Shown here: piece after piece, positions 16,984-26,563 of the stretch | Layout of the letters: each line of letters starts with the position of its first letter | Position numbering within the stretch: position 1 is the first letter of the stretch | DNA from: Nocardia arizonensis | GTDB lineage: Bacteria > Actinomycetota > Actinomycetes > Mycobacteriales > Mycobacteriaceae | Assembly (NCBI RefSeq): GCF_001310275.1 | Contig: NZ_LGYZ01000017.1 | Location: 1 to 64,000 of the forward strand | Direction: 5' to 3' | DNA: 64,000 nucleotides | Program-made: the position numbers and the translations under genes | Notes under the pieces: model-generated | What the model was told of the DNA's origin: nothing | The model's database searches: none | Seen by the model: only the letters and a program-made list of their open reading frames with translations

Positions 16984-17004
16984 ATATACCTAGCGGGGGT
17001 ATAT
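16984..17004. promoter_or_regulatory. CsoR/RicR-type operator, box 2
   Basis: ATATACC and GGTATAT arms surround a GC-rich centre (TAGCGGG). Together with box 1 it would control both copZ and the divergent membrane gene. A further short palindrome, GGTGAC-GTGG-GTCACC, follows at 17006-17021. Confidence 0.6.
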
Positions 17005-17054
17005 TGGTGACGTGGGTCACCGGGACTCGCATCGAATCGGAAAGGGGCCTGGCC

Positions 17055-18116
17055 GTGGTGAAAACACAAGGGAGTGATCGCGCCGGCATCGAGGCGCGAA
17101 CCGCTGACAGCACCCGAGGCGAGGACCTCGCCATGGCCGCCACGAGCGTCTGGATCGTCTTGGCCGTACACCTGGACGGGCGTGCGCACTACCTGGATTT
17201 ACCGGACTCGTTCTTCACCTGGTGGCATCTGCTGTTGTATTCCGGCGTCGGCGCAGCGGCTGCCCTGCTGTTGACGATGGGCGTGCGGCGCCGTAGAACA
17301 GGTCGATCGCTGATGTCGGCGGCGGTGTCGATGCCGCGGGGGTACGGTGGGTCGCTGGCCGGGGTCGGCGTCTTCGCCGCCGCCGGGCTCGCGGACATGG
17401 CGTGGCATCTGAGGTTCGGGGTCGAATCCGGGCTCGACGCGTTGGTCAGCCCGACTCACCTACTCCTGTTCACCGGGGCCGTTCTGCTGTTCTCCGGCCC
17501 GCTGCGCGCGACCCAGATCAAACAGCCCTCAGCACCGTTGTGGGCCGTGCCCGCGGTCATCGCCGCGACTGCCATCACCGCGATCGTCGGCTTTGCCCTC
17601 AGCTATGTCTCCGCGTTCACCACCGACGCACCACTGCGCGCAGTCGGCGACTTCCCCGAGGGCACCCCGGCGCACTACGCCACCGAGATCCCGGCCCAGG
17701 CCGGACTCGGCGCCTATCTGATCACTACCGCGCTGGTCGTGGTCCCGGTTGCGCTGCTGCTGAAGCGGCGGCGATTGCCCGTCGGTGCGATCACAGCCTT
17801 CGTCACTGCATTGGCCATCCTCGCCCAGACCGTGCAGAACTTCACCCGCCCCTCGGTCGTGGTGGCCGCCGTCGTTGCCGGGCTGGTCATCGAAGGGCTC
17901 GTCGCGGTAGGCACAGCCTGGATGCCCCGGGTGCCGACAGTGGCGGTTGTCGCGGCCGCGCTGCCGACGATGCTGTGGTCGGCGCAGTTCGCGGCCTTGC
18001 AGCTCGGCCCGGGAGTCGCGTGGTCGGCAGAACTCGCCACCGGGACGGTAGTGCTGTCCGCTTTGATGTCGGTGGCGATCATCTCTGCTCTACCCGAAAG
18101 GCGTGAGGGAACCTAA
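17055..18116 (+). CDS. Polytopic membrane protein, unknown family
   Basis: A 353-residue membrane protein with about nine helices (VWIVLAVHLDG; WWHLLLYSGVGAAAALLLTM; VIAATAITAIVGFALSYV; LITTALVVVPVALLL; PTVAVVAAALPTMLW). His residues within membrane segments (AWHLRF; SPTHLLLF) could coordinate a metal or haem. GTG codons at 17055 and 17058 follow AAAGGGG. It is divergent from copZ across two CsoR-type boxes, so it is probably copper-induced. I recognise no named family. Confidence 0.75.
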   Translation: MVKTQGSDRAGIEARTADSTRGEDLAMAATSVWIVLAVHLDGRAHYLDLPDSFFTWWHLLLYSGVGAAAALLLTMGVRRRRTGRSLMSAAVSMPRGYGGSLAGVGVFAAAGLADMAWHLRFGVESGLDALVSPTHLLLFTGAVLLFSGPLRATQIKQPSAPLWAVPAVIAATAITAIVGFALSYVSAFTTDAPLRAVGDFPEGTPAHYATEIPAQAGLGAYLITTALVVVPVALLLKRRRLPVGAITAFVTALAILAQTVQNFTRPSVVVAAVVAGLVIEGLVAVGTAWMPRVPTVAVVAAALPTMLWSAQFAALQLGPGVAWSAELATGTVVLSALMSVAIISALPERREGT

Positions 18117-18299
18117 GCCTGCGGAGGAGAGATCCCGGCGCGCTCAACGGGCAAAGCCGACCGTTTCTACGACTTTCCTACGTAGCATCGCTCTCGGGTG
18201 CCCGCAATCGACGTGAACATGATTCATTTCCGCATATCCAGCGCCGTCGTGGCCGCGCCGGATATGCGGCTCGACTGCCCGGGCGCGCCGAGTCGGCGT

Positions 18300-18704
18300 T
18301 CAGCCGAGGGCTGCGATCAATTCCCTGCACGCCGTTTCACAGCGTCGGCATGTCTGCGCGCAGACCCGGCAGTGTTCGTGGGCGGTATGGCGTTCGCATT
18401 CATCCGCGCAGCTCGCGCACGCGGTCGCACAGGCTTCGAGAACCGCTCGGGTCAAGTTCGCGTCGTAGCCGGTGTGACGCGACAACACTCTTCCTGTGGT
18501 GTCACAGATGTCGGCGCAGTCGAGATCGGATCTGATGCACTTGACCATTTCGGCCACGCTCGGCTCGCTCAAGCAGGCATCCGCGCACGCGGTGCAGGCC
18601 TGTGCGCATTCGAAACATCGTTCGATGCACGTGGCAAGTACATTCCGGTCGACCTGGCCGAGATCGGCCGGATACGAGTCGAGCAGTTCAGCGACGGTAC
18701 CCAT
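18300..18704 (-). CDS. csp: Copper storage protein (Csp, four-helix bundle)
   Basis: A 134-residue cytosolic protein of the DUF326/Csp family with 18 Cys arranged at helix spacing (CIERCFECAQACTACADAC; CIRSDLDCADIC; CATACASCADECERH; CRVCAQTCRRCETAC). Csp3-type proteins form tetramers of four-helix bundles whose Cys-lined cores hold many Cu(I) ions. No signal peptide is visible, consistent with cytosolic Csp3. GAGGAGG precedes the ATG at 18704. A CopY-type palindrome lies about 190 bases upstream. Confidence 0.92.
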   Translation of the reverse strand: MGTVAELLDSYPADLGQVDRNVLATCIERCFECAQACTACADACLSEPSVAEMVKCIRSDLDCADICDTTGRVLSRHTGYDANLTRAVLEACATACASCADECERHTAHEHCRVCAQTCRRCETACRELIAALG

Positions 18705-18891
18705 GAGTTTCCTCCTCGACGAAAAGTTCCAGCTGGTCGTCGGTGCATTACCCGGCCACCGGGGGGCGAAACCGCAGCGAACCGGCGGACTCGACCGGCC
18801 ACGGGGCGATCGTCTCGCGGGTTGCGGGAGCCGGCACCCAGCAGGCCATGGCGCGCGCCACACCTCGGATCGGTTGCTCCACACCGAGCCG

Positions 18892-18918
18892 ATATCTACT
18901 GTCTAACTACGTAGATAT
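18892..18918. promoter_or_regulatory. CopY/BlaI-type palindrome between csp and serA
   Basis: ATATCTAC (18892-18899) and GTAGATAT (18911-18918) are inverted, with a central CTACGTAG. It matches the TCTAC/GTAGA core found at seven other places in the window. It is 58 bases before serA and about 190 before csp, so it could control either. Confidence 0.55.
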
Positions 18919-18975
18919 TCGTAGTCCGTTCGACACGAACTCATCGTCGAACCCAGCACAGAGGAGTACCCCACA

Positions 18976-20574
18976 GTGAGCCAAGCAGGCCGTCCTGTAG
19001 TTCTGATCGCCGACAAGCTCGCCCAGTCGACCGTCGACGCGCTCGGTGACGGTGTCGAGGTTCGCTGGGTCGACGGCCCCGACCGCCCGGCCCTGCTCGC
19101 CGCGGTCCCCGAGGCCGACGCGCTGCTCGTGCGCTCCGCCACCACCGTCGACGCCGAGGTGCTCGAGGCGGGCAAGAAGCTCCAGATCGTCGCCCGTGCC
19201 GGCGTCGGCCTCGACAACGTCGACGTGCCCGCCGCCACCGAGCGTGGCGTGATGGTCGTCAACGCCCCGACCTCCAACATCCACACCGCCGCCGAGCACG
19301 CCGTCACCCTGCTGCTCGCCGCCGCCCGCCAGATCCCGGCCGCCGACGCGACCCTGCGCGAGAAGACCTGGAAGCGCAGCAAGTTCAACGGTGTCGAGAT
19401 CCTCGGCAAGACCGTCGGCGTCATCGGCCTCGGCCGCATCGGCCAGCTGTTCGCGCAGCGCCTCGCCGCCTTCGAGACCAAGATCGTCGCCTACGACCCC
19501 TACACCTCGCCCGCGCGTGCCGCCCAGCTCGGCATCGAGCTGCTGAGCCTGGAGGAGGTGCTCGAGCGCGCCGACTTCATCTCCATCCACCTGCCCAAGA
19601 CGCCCGAGACCAAGGGCATGCTCAACGCCGAGACCCTGGCCAAGACCAAGCCGGGCGTCATCATCGTCAACGCCGCGCGCGGTGGCCTGATCGACGAGCA
19701 GGCGCTGGCCGACGCGATCAAGTCCGGCCACGTGCGGGCCGCCGGTCTGGACGTGTTCGAGACCGAGCCGTGCACCGACAGCCCGCTGTTCGAGCTGCCC
19801 GAGGTCGTCGTGACCCCGCACCTGGGCGCCTCCACCGCCGAGGCCCAGGACCGCGCGGGCACCGATGTCGCCAAGTCGGTGCTGCTGGCGCTGGCCGGTG
19901 AGTTCGTGCCGGGTGCGGTGAACGTCACCGGTGGCGCGGTCAACGATGTCGTCGCGCCGTGGCTCGACGTCGTCCGCAAGCAGGGCGCGCTGCTCGGCGC
20001 CATCGCCAACGAGCTGCCCGTCAGCGTCGAGGTGCAGGTGCGCGGCGAGCTCGCCTCGCAGGACGTGGCCGTGCTGGAGCTGTCCGCGCTGCGCGGCGTG
20101 TTCTCGGCGCTGGTCGAGGACCAGGTCACCTTCGTCAACGCCCCGGCGCTGGCCAAGGAGCGCGGCATCACCGCGGAGGTCACCACCGCCACCGAGAGCC
20201 CGAACCACCGCAGCGTCGTCGACCTGCGCGCCGTGTTCGGCGACGGCTCGACCCTGAACGTGGCCGGCACGCTGACCGAGCCCAACCTGGTCGAGAAGAT
20301 CGTCAACATCAACGGCCGCAACTACGACATGCGCGCCGAGGGCCTGAACCTGGCCGTGCTGAACTACAGCGACAAGCCGGGCGCGCTGGGCAAGATCGGC
20401 ACCAAGCTGGGCGAGGCCGAGATCGACATCCTGGCCGCGCAGCTGAGCCAGGACGTGGACGCCGAGGGCGCCACCGTGGTGCTGCGCGTCAACCGCGAGG
20501 TGCCCGCCGAGGTGCAGACCGCGATCGCCGAGGCCGTCGGCGCCGCCAAGGTCGTCCTGGTCGACCTGGCCTGA
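18976..20574 (+). CDS. serA: D-3-phosphoglycerate dehydrogenase
   Basis: A 532-residue SerA of the long actinobacterial type. It has the NAD-binding GLGRIGQ motif about residue 155, the catalytic Arg/Glu/His set (NAARGGLIDEQAL; ETEP; TPHLGAST), the intervening domain, and a C-terminal ACT domain (LNYSDKPGALGKIGTKLGE). It converts 3-phosphoglycerate to 3-phosphohydroxypyruvate, the first step to O-phosphoserine, serine and cysteine. The start is GTG. Codon use is strongly biased to C/G-ending codons, unlike its neighbours, as in a highly expressed core gene. It sits alone among copper genes behind a CopY-type palindrome. Confidence 0.95.
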   Translation: MSQAGRPVVLIADKLAQSTVDALGDGVEVRWVDGPDRPALLAAVPEADALLVRSATTVDAEVLEAGKKLQIVARAGVGLDNVDVPAATERGVMVVNAPTSNIHTAAEHAVTLLLAAARQIPAADATLREKTWKRSKFNGVEILGKTVGVIGLGRIGQLFAQRLAAFETKIVAYDPYTSPARAAQLGIELLSLEEVLERADFISIHLPKTPETKGMLNAETLAKTKPGVIIVNAARGGLIDEQALADAIKSGHVRAAGLDVFETEPCTDSPLFELPEVVVTPHLGASTAEAQDRAGTDVAKSVLLALAGEFVPGAVNVTGGAVNDVVAPWLDVVRKQGALLGAIANELPVSVEVQVRGELASQDVAVLELSALRGVFSALVEDQVTFVNAPALAKERGITAEVTTATESPNHRSVVDLRAVFGDGSTLNVAGTLTEPNLVEKIVNINGRNYDMRAEGLNLAVLNYSDKPGALGKIGTKLGEAEIDILAAQLSQDVDAEGATVVLRVNREVPAEVQTAIAEAVGAAKVVLVDLA

Positions 20575-20816
20575 TCACACCGACAATCCAGCACTCCTCG
20601 AAGTGACGCGCCCGGCGACAAAGCCTTCACCGCAACTACGGACACGAAGCGTAGCGTGACGCGCAGTTCCGCATCCCCAGCGACCGGTCCCCGTTGCACA
20701 CAATGGGGACAGGTCGGTGACGATACCGGCACGACGTGTCAGGGGCAGAGGGTCGCGTGAACGCCTGGATGCCGGGTATGCGGCTCGCAGGGAACACTGA
20801 CTGAGGAGGCATACCA

Positions 20817-21296
20817 ATGATTGCTCAGCTCACTCGACTCGCCGCATCCGCGGCCCTGGCGTCCGCAGCGATAGCCGCGAGTGCTGGAGCGGCCGCCGCT
20901 GACCCAGGCTCGGTATCGATCGACGGCAATATGCAGGTGGTGGGCATGAACGTGCTCCACATCGACGCCCAAGGCACCGGCGATGGACCGGCGACGGGCA
21001 CCTATGTCGCGAGCGGCCGGTTGGGGAATATGCCGCTACCGGTACGCGTGACCGGCCCGGTGACCTGTCTGACGATCAACGGAAACACCGTCTCGCTGAT
21101 CTATCCGATCACGACTGCCGAACCGGTCATGATGTTCGCACCGGACTCGATGGCCATCCAGATCACTGTCACCAAGGGCGTCAACGGGGAACCGAGCCGG
21201 ATCGGCTACGGAGTCCCGATGCCGACGAACAGCTTCCGGGGATGCCAACCGGGCCCGACGCCATTGATCTTCGACGGGACAATCGACATCAACTGA
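20817..21296 (+). CDS. Secreted protein of unknown function
   Basis: A 159-residue exported protein. Residues 1-28 are a signal peptide ending AAAA before DPGSVSIDG. The mature part is beta-rich with two Cys (VTCLTI; RGCQPG) that may pair. GAGGAGG precedes the ATG. A strong terminator follows. No family is recognised; small secreted proteins of this type are common in Nocardia and Mycobacterium. Confidence 0.7.
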   Translation: MIAQLTRLAASAALASAAIAASAGAAAADPGSVSIDGNMQVVGMNVLHIDAQGTGDGPATGTYVASGRLGNMPLPVRVTGPVTCLTINGNTVSLIYPITTAEPVMMFAPDSMAIQITVTKGVNGEPSRIGYGVPMPTNSFRGCQPGPTPLIFDGTIDIN

Positions 21297-21319
21297 TTGC
21301 GTATATCGCGGCCCGACAG

Positions 21320-21353
21320 CCACGCCAGCTCGCTGCGCAGCGAGCTGGCGTGG
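21320..21353. terminator. Bidirectional perfect hairpin
   Basis: CCACGCCAGCTCGCTG is followed without a loop by its complement CAGCGAGCTGGCGTGG. It lies between the convergent secreted-protein gene and copA and would end both transcripts. Confidence 0.75.
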
Positions 21354-21374
21354 CGTCAGGGCGGCATTCGCCCG

Positions 21375-23624
21375 TCAGCTGTTGCTGGAGCGGAAGCCTC
21401 GCAAACGCAGACTGTTGCTGACCACGAACACCGACGAGAACGCCATCGCCGCACCGGCGAGCATGGGGTTGAGCAGACCTGCCATCGCCAGCGGCAAGGC
21501 GGCAACGTTGTAGGCGAACGCCCAGAACAGGTTGCCCTTGATGGTGCCGAGCGTCTGGCGCGACAACCGGATCGCGTCCGCCGCGGCCCGCAGATCGCCT
21601 CGGACCAGAGTCAGGTCACTGGCCTCGATCGCCACGTCGGTGCCGGTGCCCATGGCCAGGCCGAGGTCGGCCTGGGCCAGAGCCGCCGCGTCGTTGACGC
21701 CGTCGCCGACCATCGCGACGACCTTGCCCTGGGCTTGCAGCTTCGTGATGACATCGACCTTCTCGCGCGGCAGCACCTCCGCAATCACCTCCTCGATGCC
21801 GACCTCCTCGCCGATGGCCCGCGCCGCGGCCGCGTTGTCGCCGGTCAGCAAGATCGGTGTCAGCCCCAGCGCACGCAGTTGGGTTATCGCGTCGGCGGAG
21901 GTCGGTTTCACGGTATCGGCGACGACCAGGACACCGCGCGCCTTCCCGTCCCAGGCCGCCGCGACGGCCGTTTTCCCCTCGGATTCGGCGACGGCCATGA
22001 CTCGTTCCAAGTCCGAGTCCATGCTTTGCGCTCGCTGCGCCAGCATTCGGCGACGCCCGACGACAACCCTGCGGTCAGCGACTACGCCCTCCACACCCAG
22101 GCCCTCGACGTTGGCAAAGCCCTGTACTGGCGCGAGGTCGCCGAGCTTGTCCCGGGCGGCCTTGGCGATCGCCTGCGCGATCGGGTGCTCGGAGGAATCC
22201 TCGAGCGCTCCGGCCAGCTCCAGGATCTGCAACTCGTCCTCGCCGTCGGCGGCATACACCTTGAGCAGGCTCATCTTGCCGGTGGTGACGGTCCCGGTCT
22301 TGTCCAGCACCACGGTGTCGACCCGCCGGGTCGATTCCAGCACCTCCGGGCCCTTGATCAGGACACCCATCTGCGCGCCGCGACCGGTACCGACCATCAG
22401 CGCGGTGGGCGTGGCCAGGCCTAGTGCGCAGGGGCAGGCGATGATCAGCACGGCGACCGCGGCGGTGAAGGCCGCGGCGACAGAGCCTCCGGTGCCGAGC
22501 CAGAACCCCAGGGTCGCCACCGACAGGGCGATCACGATGGGGACGAAGATGCCGGAGATCTTGTCGGCCAGCCGCTGCGCCTGGGCCTTGCCGTTCTGAG
22601 CTTCCTCCACCAGCTTGGCCATCTGGGCCAGCTGGGTGTCAGAGCCGACACGGCTGGTACGCACCACGATCCGGCCGCCGACATTGACGGTGGCGCCGAC
22701 CACCGCGTCGTCGACGCTGACCTCGACGGGCACCGATTCCCCGGTCAGCATCGATGCGTCGACCGCGGAGGAGCCTTCCACGACGACGCCGTCGGAGGCG
22801 ATCTTCTCACCGGAGCGCACGACGAACAAGTCGCCCACGGCGAGTTGCTCGGCCGGTATGCGCTGTTCCTTGCCGTCGCGCAGCACCGATACGTCTTTGG
22901 CGCCCAGTTCCAGCAACGCTCGCAGCGCGGCACCGGCCTGCCGCTTGGATCGGGCCTCGAAGTAGCGGCCGGCGAGGATGAAGGTGGTGACTCCGGCCGC
23001 CACCTCGAGATAGATGTTCCCGGCCCCACCTTCGCGGGCGATGGTCAGTTCGAACGGGTGCGTCATGCCCGGCATACCCGCAGTACCCCAGAACAGTGCG
23101 TATAGCGACCAGCCGAGCGCGGCGAGCGTGCCGATGGAGATGAGGGTGTCCATCGTGGCGGTGGCGTGGCGCAAGTTGGTCCAGGCCGCTCTGTGGAAGG
23201 GCAAGGCACCCCAGATCACCACCGGCGCGGCCAGTGTCAGCGACAGCCACTGCCAGTTGGTGAACTGCAGTGCCGGAATCATCGCCATCGCGATCACCGG
23301 CACCGTCAGGACCAGCGAGATGAGCAGACGCTCGCGCAGTGAGGCCGTGGGATCGTCGCCTTCGGGTGCTGACGCGTCCGGTTTCCCGGCCTTCGAGATC
23401 GGGAGCGCGGCGGTGTAACCGGCTTCCTCGACCGTGGCGACCAGGTCCTCGGGCGTGAGGTCGCCGGAGTATTCCACGCGCGCCTTCTCCGTGGCGTAGT
23501 TGACCGTGGCGGTGACCCCGTCGAGCTTGTTCAGTTTCTTCTCGATGCGATTGGCGCACGACGCGCAGGTCATGCCACCGATCGCCAACTCGATCCGGGT
23601 GGACGGTTGCGTCGTGGTGCCCAT
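21375..23624 (-). CDS. copA: Copper-exporting P1B-1-type ATPase CopA
   Basis: A 749-residue Cu(I) export ATPase. Order: N-terminal HMA domain with GMTCASC (residues about 17-23), eight membrane helices, actuator loop [10 protein letters not shown], the membrane CPC site ([12 protein letters not shown], about residue 396), phosphorylation site [11 protein letters not shown], nucleotide-binding HP, and the hinge [14 protein letters not shown]. All key residues are intact. It follows copZ (23679) on the same strand and is probably co-transcribed from the CsoR-type promoter at 23936. A truncated paralogue is at 52693-53361. Confidence 0.96.
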   Translation of the reverse strand: MGTTTQPSTRIELAIGGMTCASCANRIEKKLNKLDGVTATVNYATEKARVEYSGDLTPEDLVATVEEAGYTAALPISKAGKPDASAPEGDDPTASLRERLLISLVLTVPVIAMAMIPALQFTNWQWLSLTLAAPVVIWGALPFHRAAWTNLRHATATMDTLISIGTLAALGWSLYALFWGTAGMPGMTHPFELTIAREGGAGNIYLEVAAGVTTFILAGRYFEARSKRQAGAALRALLELGAKDVSVLRDGKEQRIPAEQLAVGDLFVVRSGEKIASDGVVVEGSSAVDASMLTGESVPVEVSVDDAVVGATVNVGGRIVVRTSRVGSDTQLAQMAKLVEEAQNGKAQAQRLADKISGIFVPIVIALSVATLGFWLGTGGSVAAAFTAAVAVLIIACPCALGLATPTALMVGTGRGAQMGVLIKGPEVLESTRRVDTVVLDKTGTVTTGKMSLLKVYAADGEDELQILELAGALEDSSEHPIAQAIAKAARDKLGDLAPVQGFANVEGLGVEGVVADRRVVVGRRRMLAQRAQSMDSDLERVMAVAESEGKTAVAAAWDGKARGVLVVADTVKPTSADAITQLRALGLTPILLTGDNAAAARAIGEEVGIEEVIAEVLPREKVDVITKLQAQGKVVAMVGDGVNDAAALAQADLGLAMGTGTDVAIEASDLTLVRGDLRAAADAIRLSRQTLGTIKGNLFWAFAYNVAALPLAMAGLLNPMLAGAAMAFSSVFVVSNSLRLRGFRSSNS

Positions 23625-23678
23625 CGCAGGCTCCGTTCCGTACTGGGAAAATCTGGCTAGAGGTAGTGACAGGTTCGA

Positions 23679-23885
23679 TCAGTCGGCAAGCTGATAGCCG
23701 GCCTCGCTGACAGCAGCGGCGATGACACTTCGCTCGACGGTATCTGCCGCTTCGATGGTCACGCGCCCGCTGGCGAAGTCAGCCTCCACTGCGGTGACAC
23801 CCGCAATCTTGCCGACTTCTTTGTTCACCGAATTCGCGCAGCAGCTGCAGGTCATTCCGGTCACGGTCACAGTTGTGGTGGTCAT
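23679..23885 (-). CDS. copZ: CopZ-like copper chaperone
   Basis: A 68-residue HMA domain. The metal loop is GMTCSCC, with an extra Cys beside the usual CxxC, which could give a third thiolate ligand. The fold pattern (GVTAVEADFASGRVTIEA; VIAAAVSEAGYQL) is complete. AAGGAGA precedes the ATG. It is the first gene of the copZ-copA operon and would hand Cu(I) to CopA. Confidence 0.92.
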   Translation of the reverse strand: MTTTTVTVTGMTCSCCANSVNKEVGKIAGVTAVEADFASGRVTIEAADTVERSVIAAAVSEAGYQLAD

Positions 23886-23935
23886 GGCTGATCGTCTCCT
23901 TGCTCTGCGGCGCCTCCGACCGCATGACCCCCATC

Positions 23936-23952
23936 ATACCCCCCGCGGGTAT
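23936..23952. promoter_or_regulatory. CsoR/RicR-type operator of copZ-copA
   Basis: ATACCCCCCGCGGGTAT has ATACCC/GGGTAT arms with a five-base centre, the classical copper-repressor palindrome. It is about 50 bases upstream of copZ. Confidence 0.65.
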
Positions 23953-24570
23953 TGTGCGCTGCTGCTCTTCGGTGACCGCTCCGGCCGCGGCGATTCCCCT
24001 CACATCCGGAGCCGACCCACAGGAGGCGAAATGCAATGTGCGTGACAGTGGACCGACATCCGCCAGCCTGAGAACGCGCCAGCCGAACTGCATCACACCC
24101 CCGGGCAGCCCCGTCGCGACCAGGCAGCTGCGGGAGAAGGGCGGAGGTGACGCCCCGACCTCGTCACCTACCGCATTTTCGATGACGGGGGCGGAGGCGA
24201 GATGAAGGAAATCGCACGCCTCCGCCCCAGCCGACACCCCCGGTCCTAGGGGTGCCCCTGTGCCGGGATCACCATTTCGGCACAAGTACTATTCTACTCA
24301 GTAGAACGGTAGTCAGGGCTGCCGAGGAATGCAACAGCCCCGTTCGGCGATCCACATTCGGACGCGGACGTTGCGATCAGTGTCGGCATTCGCCGGGAAG
24401 TTGGACCAACCGCCGCAGCGATCCACGATCGCAGCGCTCCACCGCTGCTCCAGCGCCATGGCGGTGAGGGGATTCGCCGCCGCTTGCGCATCCATAGACC
24501 CTCGCCGGTCCGGAGAGTAATCTGTGGAATTGGCGACAAGCTCGGTCTACATGGACACCAGGGAGACGCC
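23953..24570. other. Gap between copZ and the cupredoxin gene
   Basis: It holds a strong hairpin (GGGGCGGAGGCG at 24188-24199 with CGCCTCCGCCCC at 24217-24228), a GC-tract near 24,240 (CCTAGGGGTGCCCC), the CopY-type palindrome at 24292, and a doubtful 60-codon minus-strand ORF at 24313-24495 (MDAQAAANPLTAMALEQRW) that may be a gene remnant. A GGAGGTGA at 24143 is not followed by a start codon. Confidence 0.5.
24292..24306. promoter_or_regulatory. CopY/BlaI-type palindrome upstream of the cupredoxin gene
   Basis: TTCTACT-C-AGTAGAA is a perfect 15-base palindrome, with an outer TACTA/GGTAG. It fits the TCTAC/GTAGA core shared by the copper genes of this window and lies 265 bases before the cupredoxin start. 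Confidence 0.5.
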
Positions 24571-25002
24571 ATGACGCCCAGACGAGGCTGGGGGACAAAG
24601 CGGCAGGCGCTTACGACACTGGCCGCGCTGTCGGCACTGGCGTTGGCGGCATGCAGCTCTGGGGGCGGGGATCCCGGCGCGGCAACCGATCGAGAATCCG
24701 CCATCACATCGAGCCCGGGCAACTCGACACAGATCGCCGTCAGCGAGAACGAGTTCTCCATCAACATAGCCAACCCCCCATCGACTGCGGGTGCATACAC
24801 GTTCGTCGTCGAAAACTCCGGATCGGTCTCCCACGATCTCGCGATCGAGGGTCCAGGTGTGGAGTCGCGGCGCACACCGCGGATCGAAAGAGGCGAATCC
24901 GGTGAGCTGGCCGTCGATTTGGAGCCCGGCACCTACACGCTGTGGTGCTCGGTGGGAAACCATCGAGAACTCGGCATGAGCACCGAAATCATCGTGAGCT
25001 GA
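24571..25002 (+). CDS. Cupredoxin lipoprotein (blue-copper domain)
   Basis: A 143-residue lipoprotein: signal peptide with lipobox LALAAC, Gly/Ser linker, then a plastocyanin-like domain. The type 1 copper ligands are visible: His in VSHDLAI, and Cys, His and Met in LWCSVGNHRELGM. GGGAG precedes the ATG. It would bind copper outside the membrane, as carrier or scavenger. A terminator follows. Confidence 0.88.
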   Translation: MTPRRGWGTKRQALTTLAALSALALAACSSGGGDPGAATDRESAITSSPGNSTQIAVSENEFSINIANPPSTAGAYTFVVENSGSVSHDLAIEGPGVESRRTPRIERGESGELAVDLEPGTYTLWCSVGNHRELGMSTEIIVS

Positions 25003-25121
25003 TCGGAACCCAGGCTGCGGCAACACTTTCCGGCGACGGGGTCATGGCGGGAAACGTGGCCTGCGTTCGCCGCGGGCGGCCATACGGCGGACGGCCCGGG
25101 CGGCCCTGCTAGTAGAACAAA

Positions 25122-25155
25122 AGTGAGGGCGACGCCACGAGTCGTCGCCCTCACT
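25122..25155 (+). terminator. Hairpin after the cupredoxin gene
   Basis: AGTGAGGGCGAC (25122-25133) pairs with GTCGCCCTCACT (25144-25155) around ten bases. Confidence 0.7.
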
Positions 25156-25258
25156 CCCGAAGGCCGGCTCCGAGCGCGCGAGATGAGGGGATCGCGCGCC
25201 CAGAGCCGTGACCAACGCCCCTGGCTCTTAGGGGCGCCCGCGCCGAGAACGGCGCAAG

Positions 25259-25293
25259 TACTATCTACGTCAGTAGATAGTAGATAGTAGATA
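25259..25293. promoter_or_regulatory. CopY/BlaI-type operator with extra half-sites
   Basis: TACTATCTAC (25259-25268) and GTAGATAGTA (25273-25282) form a perfect 10-bp-arm inverted repeat. The right arm continues as a run of TAGATAG units to 25293, giving extra half-sites. It is the cleanest example of the shared motif and lies upstream of the M56 peptidase gene. The rest of 25156-25374 holds nothing else recognisable. Confidence 0.65.
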
Positions 25294-25500
25294 CGCGGAA
25301 TGCAACTACCCGGCAGATGATCGGTAGCGGCGCCGCGGCGGCGCGATCATTGGCCGCCTTCAGGGGCCGATAGTATGTTGGCGAGCCGCAAATGCTGTGT
25401 ACAACGCCCGTATCTCGACCCGGCAGAGGAGCCAATCGGTGCCATCGATGTTCGTGCGTACGGTCGTGGTCGTCGATACAGATACGCCGCGGGCGCTCTC

Positions 25501-26448
25501 ATGAGTGTGGCACTGTGCCTACTGGCCTACACCGTGGTCGTGGCGGTGCTGGCGCCGCCACTGTTGCTGCGCACGGCCGGCGACGGGCAACATCCCCGCT
25601 TGGGCCTGGTAGCCTGGCTCAGCGCTATCGTCTCGGTCCTGCTGTCCTGGGCCGTCGCGGTTGCCTTCCTCGGCGTCGATGTCGTCCGCGATCTGCTCGC
25701 CGATCAACATCTGGATCTCGGACGTTGTTTCAGGCAACTGCACGACGCCGCGGCCGGCTCGTACGGAATCGCTGTCCAGATCGGCCTGTGGACGCTGACA
25801 GGGCTGGCGGCACTCGCGGCTTTCGTCGCGGCGTGGCGGCTGTGCCGTTCGCTGGTCCGGGCTCGATCGGTGACTCATCAGCATGCGCAGGCGGCACGGA
25901 TGGTCGGTCGCCGTCATGACCGCCACGACGCGGTGGTGCTCGATCATCCCGAACCGGCGGCCTATTCGGTGGCAGGCAACCCGAACACCATCGTGTTGAC
26001 CCAGGGCATCGTCGCCACCCTCGACGAGGAACAGCTGGCCGCGGTCATGGCCCACGAACGCGCCCACCTGCGTGGACGCCACCACCTGCTACTCGCCTTC
26101 ACCCGAGCACTCGCCTCGGTGTTCCCCCGCATCGAGTTGTTCGCCACCGGCGCCGCGCAGGTGGCGCGCCTGACCGAGATGATCGCCGACGACGCCGCCG
26201 CCGACATCTACGGACCCATTACTGTCTGCGAGGCGCTGGTGACCTTGGCCGACAATCACGGCATGGCCCCGGTCGCGGCCACTGAAGTGGGGCTGGTCGA
26301 TCGGGTTCGCCGCCTCGCGGATCCCCCGGCACCCACCCGGATCAATCGTGTCGCCGCCTCGGCCGCTATCGCCGCGGTCGTCCTGGGACCGATGATCGCG
26401 ACCCTGGCCGCGGCAGGTGGGATCGGTGTCTGCGCGCTGGGCACCTGA
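25501..26448 (+). CDS. M56-family (BlaR1-like) integral membrane metallopeptidase
   Basis: A 315-residue membrane peptidase. Three N-terminal helices (LCLLAYTVVVAVLAPPLLL; AWLSAIVSVLLSWAVAVAFL; LTGLAALAAFVAAW) precede the zinc motif MAHERAHLRGRHH (HExxH) and EMIADDAAAD, which carries the third ligand. M56 peptidases such as BlaR1 cleave BlaI/MecI-type repressors; CopY/BlaI regulators and matching operators occur in this window, so it may be their sensor. The start at 25501 gives the usual N-terminus; an in-frame ATG at 25375 with AGGGG would add 42 residues. Confidence 0.85.
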   Translation: MSVALCLLAYTVVVAVLAPPLLLRTAGDGQHPRLGLVAWLSAIVSVLLSWAVAVAFLGVDVVRDLLADQHLDLGRCFRQLHDAAAGSYGIAVQIGLWTLTGLAALAAFVAAWRLCRSLVRARSVTHQHAQAARMVGRRHDRHDAVVLDHPEPAAYSVAGNPNTIVLTQGIVATLDEEQLAAVMAHERAHLRGRHHLLLAFTRALASVFPRIELFATGAAQVARLTEMIADDAAADIYGPITVCEALVTLADNHGMAPVAATEVGLVDRVRRLADPPAPTRINRVAASAAIAAVVLGPMIATLAAAGGIGVCALGT

Positions 26449-26563
26449 ACCCGGCAAGGGCCCGCCGGTCGCGGGGCAAGCTCGGCTTGCGTCCGGCGAT
26501 CGCGCTGGCGGTTGTTCGGCGTCTTGTGAACTACGTCTTGTATCCAGGAAGGTGAAGGAGTCG

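Noticed and set aside
16869..17054. N-terminal extension of the membrane protein at 17055
   Set aside because: It would run through two operator palindromes and the copZ promoter; GTG 17055/17058 follows AAAGGGG.
24143..24200. Possible fourth micropeptide behind GGAGGTGA
   Set aside because: No start codon lies within the usable distance and no Met/Cys-rich frame follows.
25273..25293. Short tandem TAGATAG repeat as a CRISPR or minisatellite
   Set aside because: Only three 7-base units without spacers; better explained as extra operator half-sites.
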